This document shows, one piece after another, positions 4,728 through 5,855 of a stretch of 5,855 nt of DNA. How positions within the stretch are numbered: position 1 is the stretch's first letter; the number at the start of each line of letters is the position of its first letter. The notes under the pieces are model-generated. The model searched no databases. It was not told the DNA's origin and saw only the letters and a program-made list of their open reading frames with translations. Made by a program: the position numbers and the translations under genes. The stretch is from Kiritimatiellia bacterium (GTDB lineage: Bacteria > Verrucomicrobiota > Kiritimatiellia > JAAZAB01): contig JAGYMT010000133.1 of NCBI GenBank assembly GCA_018400335.1, positions 1-5,855 of the forward strand. The letters run 5' to 3'.

Positions 4728-5855
4728 TCAGTCGATGTTCAATATTTGGAATCCGCTGTACGACTCCATTCCATGTTCGGCTATGTCCAGGCCCTTCAGT
4801 TCGTCGGTCGGCGAAACCCTCAGGCCAATCGTCTTGTCGGCGGCCTTGAAGATAAGCCACATAGCCCCCATCACGAAAACCACAACCGAAAATGCGCCCG
4901 CCGCCTGCACGCCGAGCTGAGCGAAACCGCCGCCGTGGAACAGGCCGTTGCGCGCAAGGCCGAGCGACTCCTGCCCGAACAGTCCGACCGCCAGCGTTCC
5001 CCAGAGTCCGTTGAACCCGTGCACAGCCACGGCGCCCACGGGATCGTCAATGCCGAGGCGGTCAAGAAGCCGCACACCCAGGACCACGATCGCGCCGGCG
5101 GCCAGACCGATCACTATGGATGCCGCGGGCGTGACGTAGGCGCAGGGCGCCGTGATCGCCACGAGCCCGGCTAGCGCCCCGTTCATCGTCATGGAGAGGT
5201 CCGGCTTTCCGAACATGATCCACACTATCGTCATGGCGGAGAGCCCGGCAACGGCCGCGGCCAGGTTGGTGTTCATCGCCACAAGGGAGATCAGGCTGCC
5301 GTCGCCGACCGAGAGCGTCGAGCCGGGGTTGAACCCGAACCACCCGAACCATAGGATGAAGGTTCCGAGCGAGGCCAGGGGGATCGAGTGCGCAGCTATC
5401 ACCTTTGCCGATCCGTCGCTCCGGAACTTGCCGATGCGCGGACCCAGCATTATCGCCCCCACCAGCGCCGCCCAGCCGCCGGTGATGTGCACCACCGTTG
5501 ACCCTGCAAAGTCCGCGAAGCCCAGGGAGGAAAGCCAGCCGCCTCCCCAAATCCAGTGACCTACGACAGGGTAGACGAATGCCGATATGAGGAACGAGTA
5601 GATCAGGTAGGCGCCAAACTTCATCCTTTCGGCCACTCCGCCCGCCACGATTGTCGCCGCCGCCCCGCAGAACACCGTCTGGAACAGGACGAACCCGTAG
5701 AGCGGAATACCACCCTCGTAGACCGCGCCTTTCAGGAACCAGCCCTGCGTACCGAAGAACGCATTGCCGGCCCCGAACATTATCGCATATCCGAATATGA
5801 AGAACCCCAGAGAGGCCATGCAGAAATCAATAAAATTCTTCATCAGGATGTTGCA
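4728..5855 (-). CDS. amtB: Ammonium transporter, Amt family (N-terminus outside the window)
   Basis: Membrane channel for ammonium/ammonia. The frame stays open to the window edge: CNIL precedes M(5843)KNFIDFC, matching the KNVLNxLMKNF stretch inside normal Amt proteins, and no ribosome binding site precedes 5843. That ATG is therefore an internal Met, and the signal sequence and first helices are missing. Counting from Met 5843, visible hallmarks are FQTVF (54-58) with the following AERMKF (71-76), the WGGGW segment (99-103), D111-FAGSTVVH119 with the first pore His, GWFGFNPGS (167-175), the second pore His at H275 in DPVGAVAVHGFNG, and the cytoplasmic tail GLRVSPTDELKGLDIAEHG (340-358), which closely matches the conserved Amt C-terminus used for subunit coupling and P-II control. 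About nine hydrophobic helices are visible. The key pore residues are intact, so it should be functional. glnK follows at 22 nt. Confidence 0.95.
   Translation of the reverse strand, partial: CNILMKNFIDFCMASLGFFIFGYAIMFGAGNAFFGTQGWFLKGAVYEGGIPLYGFVLFQTVFCGAAATIVAGGVAERMKFGAYLIYSFLISAFVYPVVGHWIWGGGWLSSLGFADFAGSTVVHITGGWAALVGAIMLGPRIGKFRSDGSAKVIAAHSIPLASLGTFILWFGWFGFNPGSTLSVGDGSLISLVAMNTNLAAAVAGLSAMTIVWIMFGKPDLSMTMNGALAGLVAITAPCAYVTPAASIVIGLAAGAIVVLGVRLLDRLGIDDPVGAVAVHGFNGLWGTLAVGLFGQESLGLARNGLFHGGGFAQLGVQAAGAFSVVVFVMGAMWLIFKAADKTIGLRVSPTDELKGLDIAEHGMESYSGFQILNID

Noticed and set aside
4626..5174. Plus-strand open frame of 182 codons over amtB/glnK
   Set aside because: It is antisense to amtB and glnK; its His/Arg-rich composition and lack of any family resemblance mark it as a shadow frame.
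5841..5843. ATG at 5843 as the true start of amtB
   Set aside because: The frame is open upstream (CNIL), the sequence around it matches the inside of Amt proteins, and no ribosome binding site precedes it. The gene continues beyond the window.

Overview
This window holds a single-strand (all minus) nitrogen-assimilation cluster from a Gram-negative bacterium. Read in the direction of transcription (right to left) the order is: amtB ammonium channel (5' end outside the window), a P-II signal protein (glnK-like), a 249-base gap filled with repeats, glnA glutamine synthetase, nadE NAD synthetase, a stand-alone class II glutamine amidotransferase of the archaeal-type split glutamate synthase, a predicted outer-membrane beta-barrel protein, and the first 33 codons of the 4Fe-4S/FMN subunit of that same split glutamate synthase, which runs off the left edge. 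No RNA gene, CRISPR array, insertion sequence or plus-strand gene could be supported.

The genes form one pathway. AmtB brings in ammonium and P-II is its expected gate and sensor of ATP/ADP and 2-oxoglutarate. GlnA fixes ammonium into glutamine. The amidotransferase subunit and the FMN/Fe-S subunit would move the glutamine amide onto 2-oxoglutarate to give glutamate. NadE spends ammonia to finish NAD, linking cofactor supply to nitrogen supply. The barrel protein may be the outer-membrane entry port for the system, but that is inferred from position only.

Layout: amtB and glnK are 22 nt apart, and glnK starts at GTG behind a strong GGGAGG site. The gap at 4115-4363 contains an array of about twelve degenerate heptamers (CCCCTAR / CGCCTAG / CNCCTTC on the plus strand; TTAGGGG-like on the transcribed strand) that begins right at the glnK stop codon, then about 95 nt without recognisable content, then a long imperfect palindrome and a small hairpin just upstream of the glnA ribosome binding site. 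glnA overlaps nadE by 32 nt. nadE and the amidotransferase share a TAATG stop/start. The barrel gene and the Fe-S subunit gene follow at 27 and 28 nt. This suggests two tightly coupled blocks (amtB-glnK and glnA-nadE-gltB1-barrel-gltB2) joined or separated by the repeat-rich gap.

Organism: the outer-membrane protein with signal peptide and C-terminal Phe indicates a diderm. The GSI-alpha type glutamine synthetase without the adenylylation tyrosine, the P-II protein without Tyr51 and the split Fe-S glutamate synthase argue against an enterobacterial-style GlnD/GlnE cascade. They would fit members of the PVC group, Omnitrophota or Desulfobacterota-like lineages, but I cannot place it further from this sequence. 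Nothing here is a wholly unknown system. The points most worth checking are the barrel gene lodged inside the split glutamate synthase genes, the G-rich heptamer array in the middle of the transcript, and the switchable palindrome in the glnA leader.
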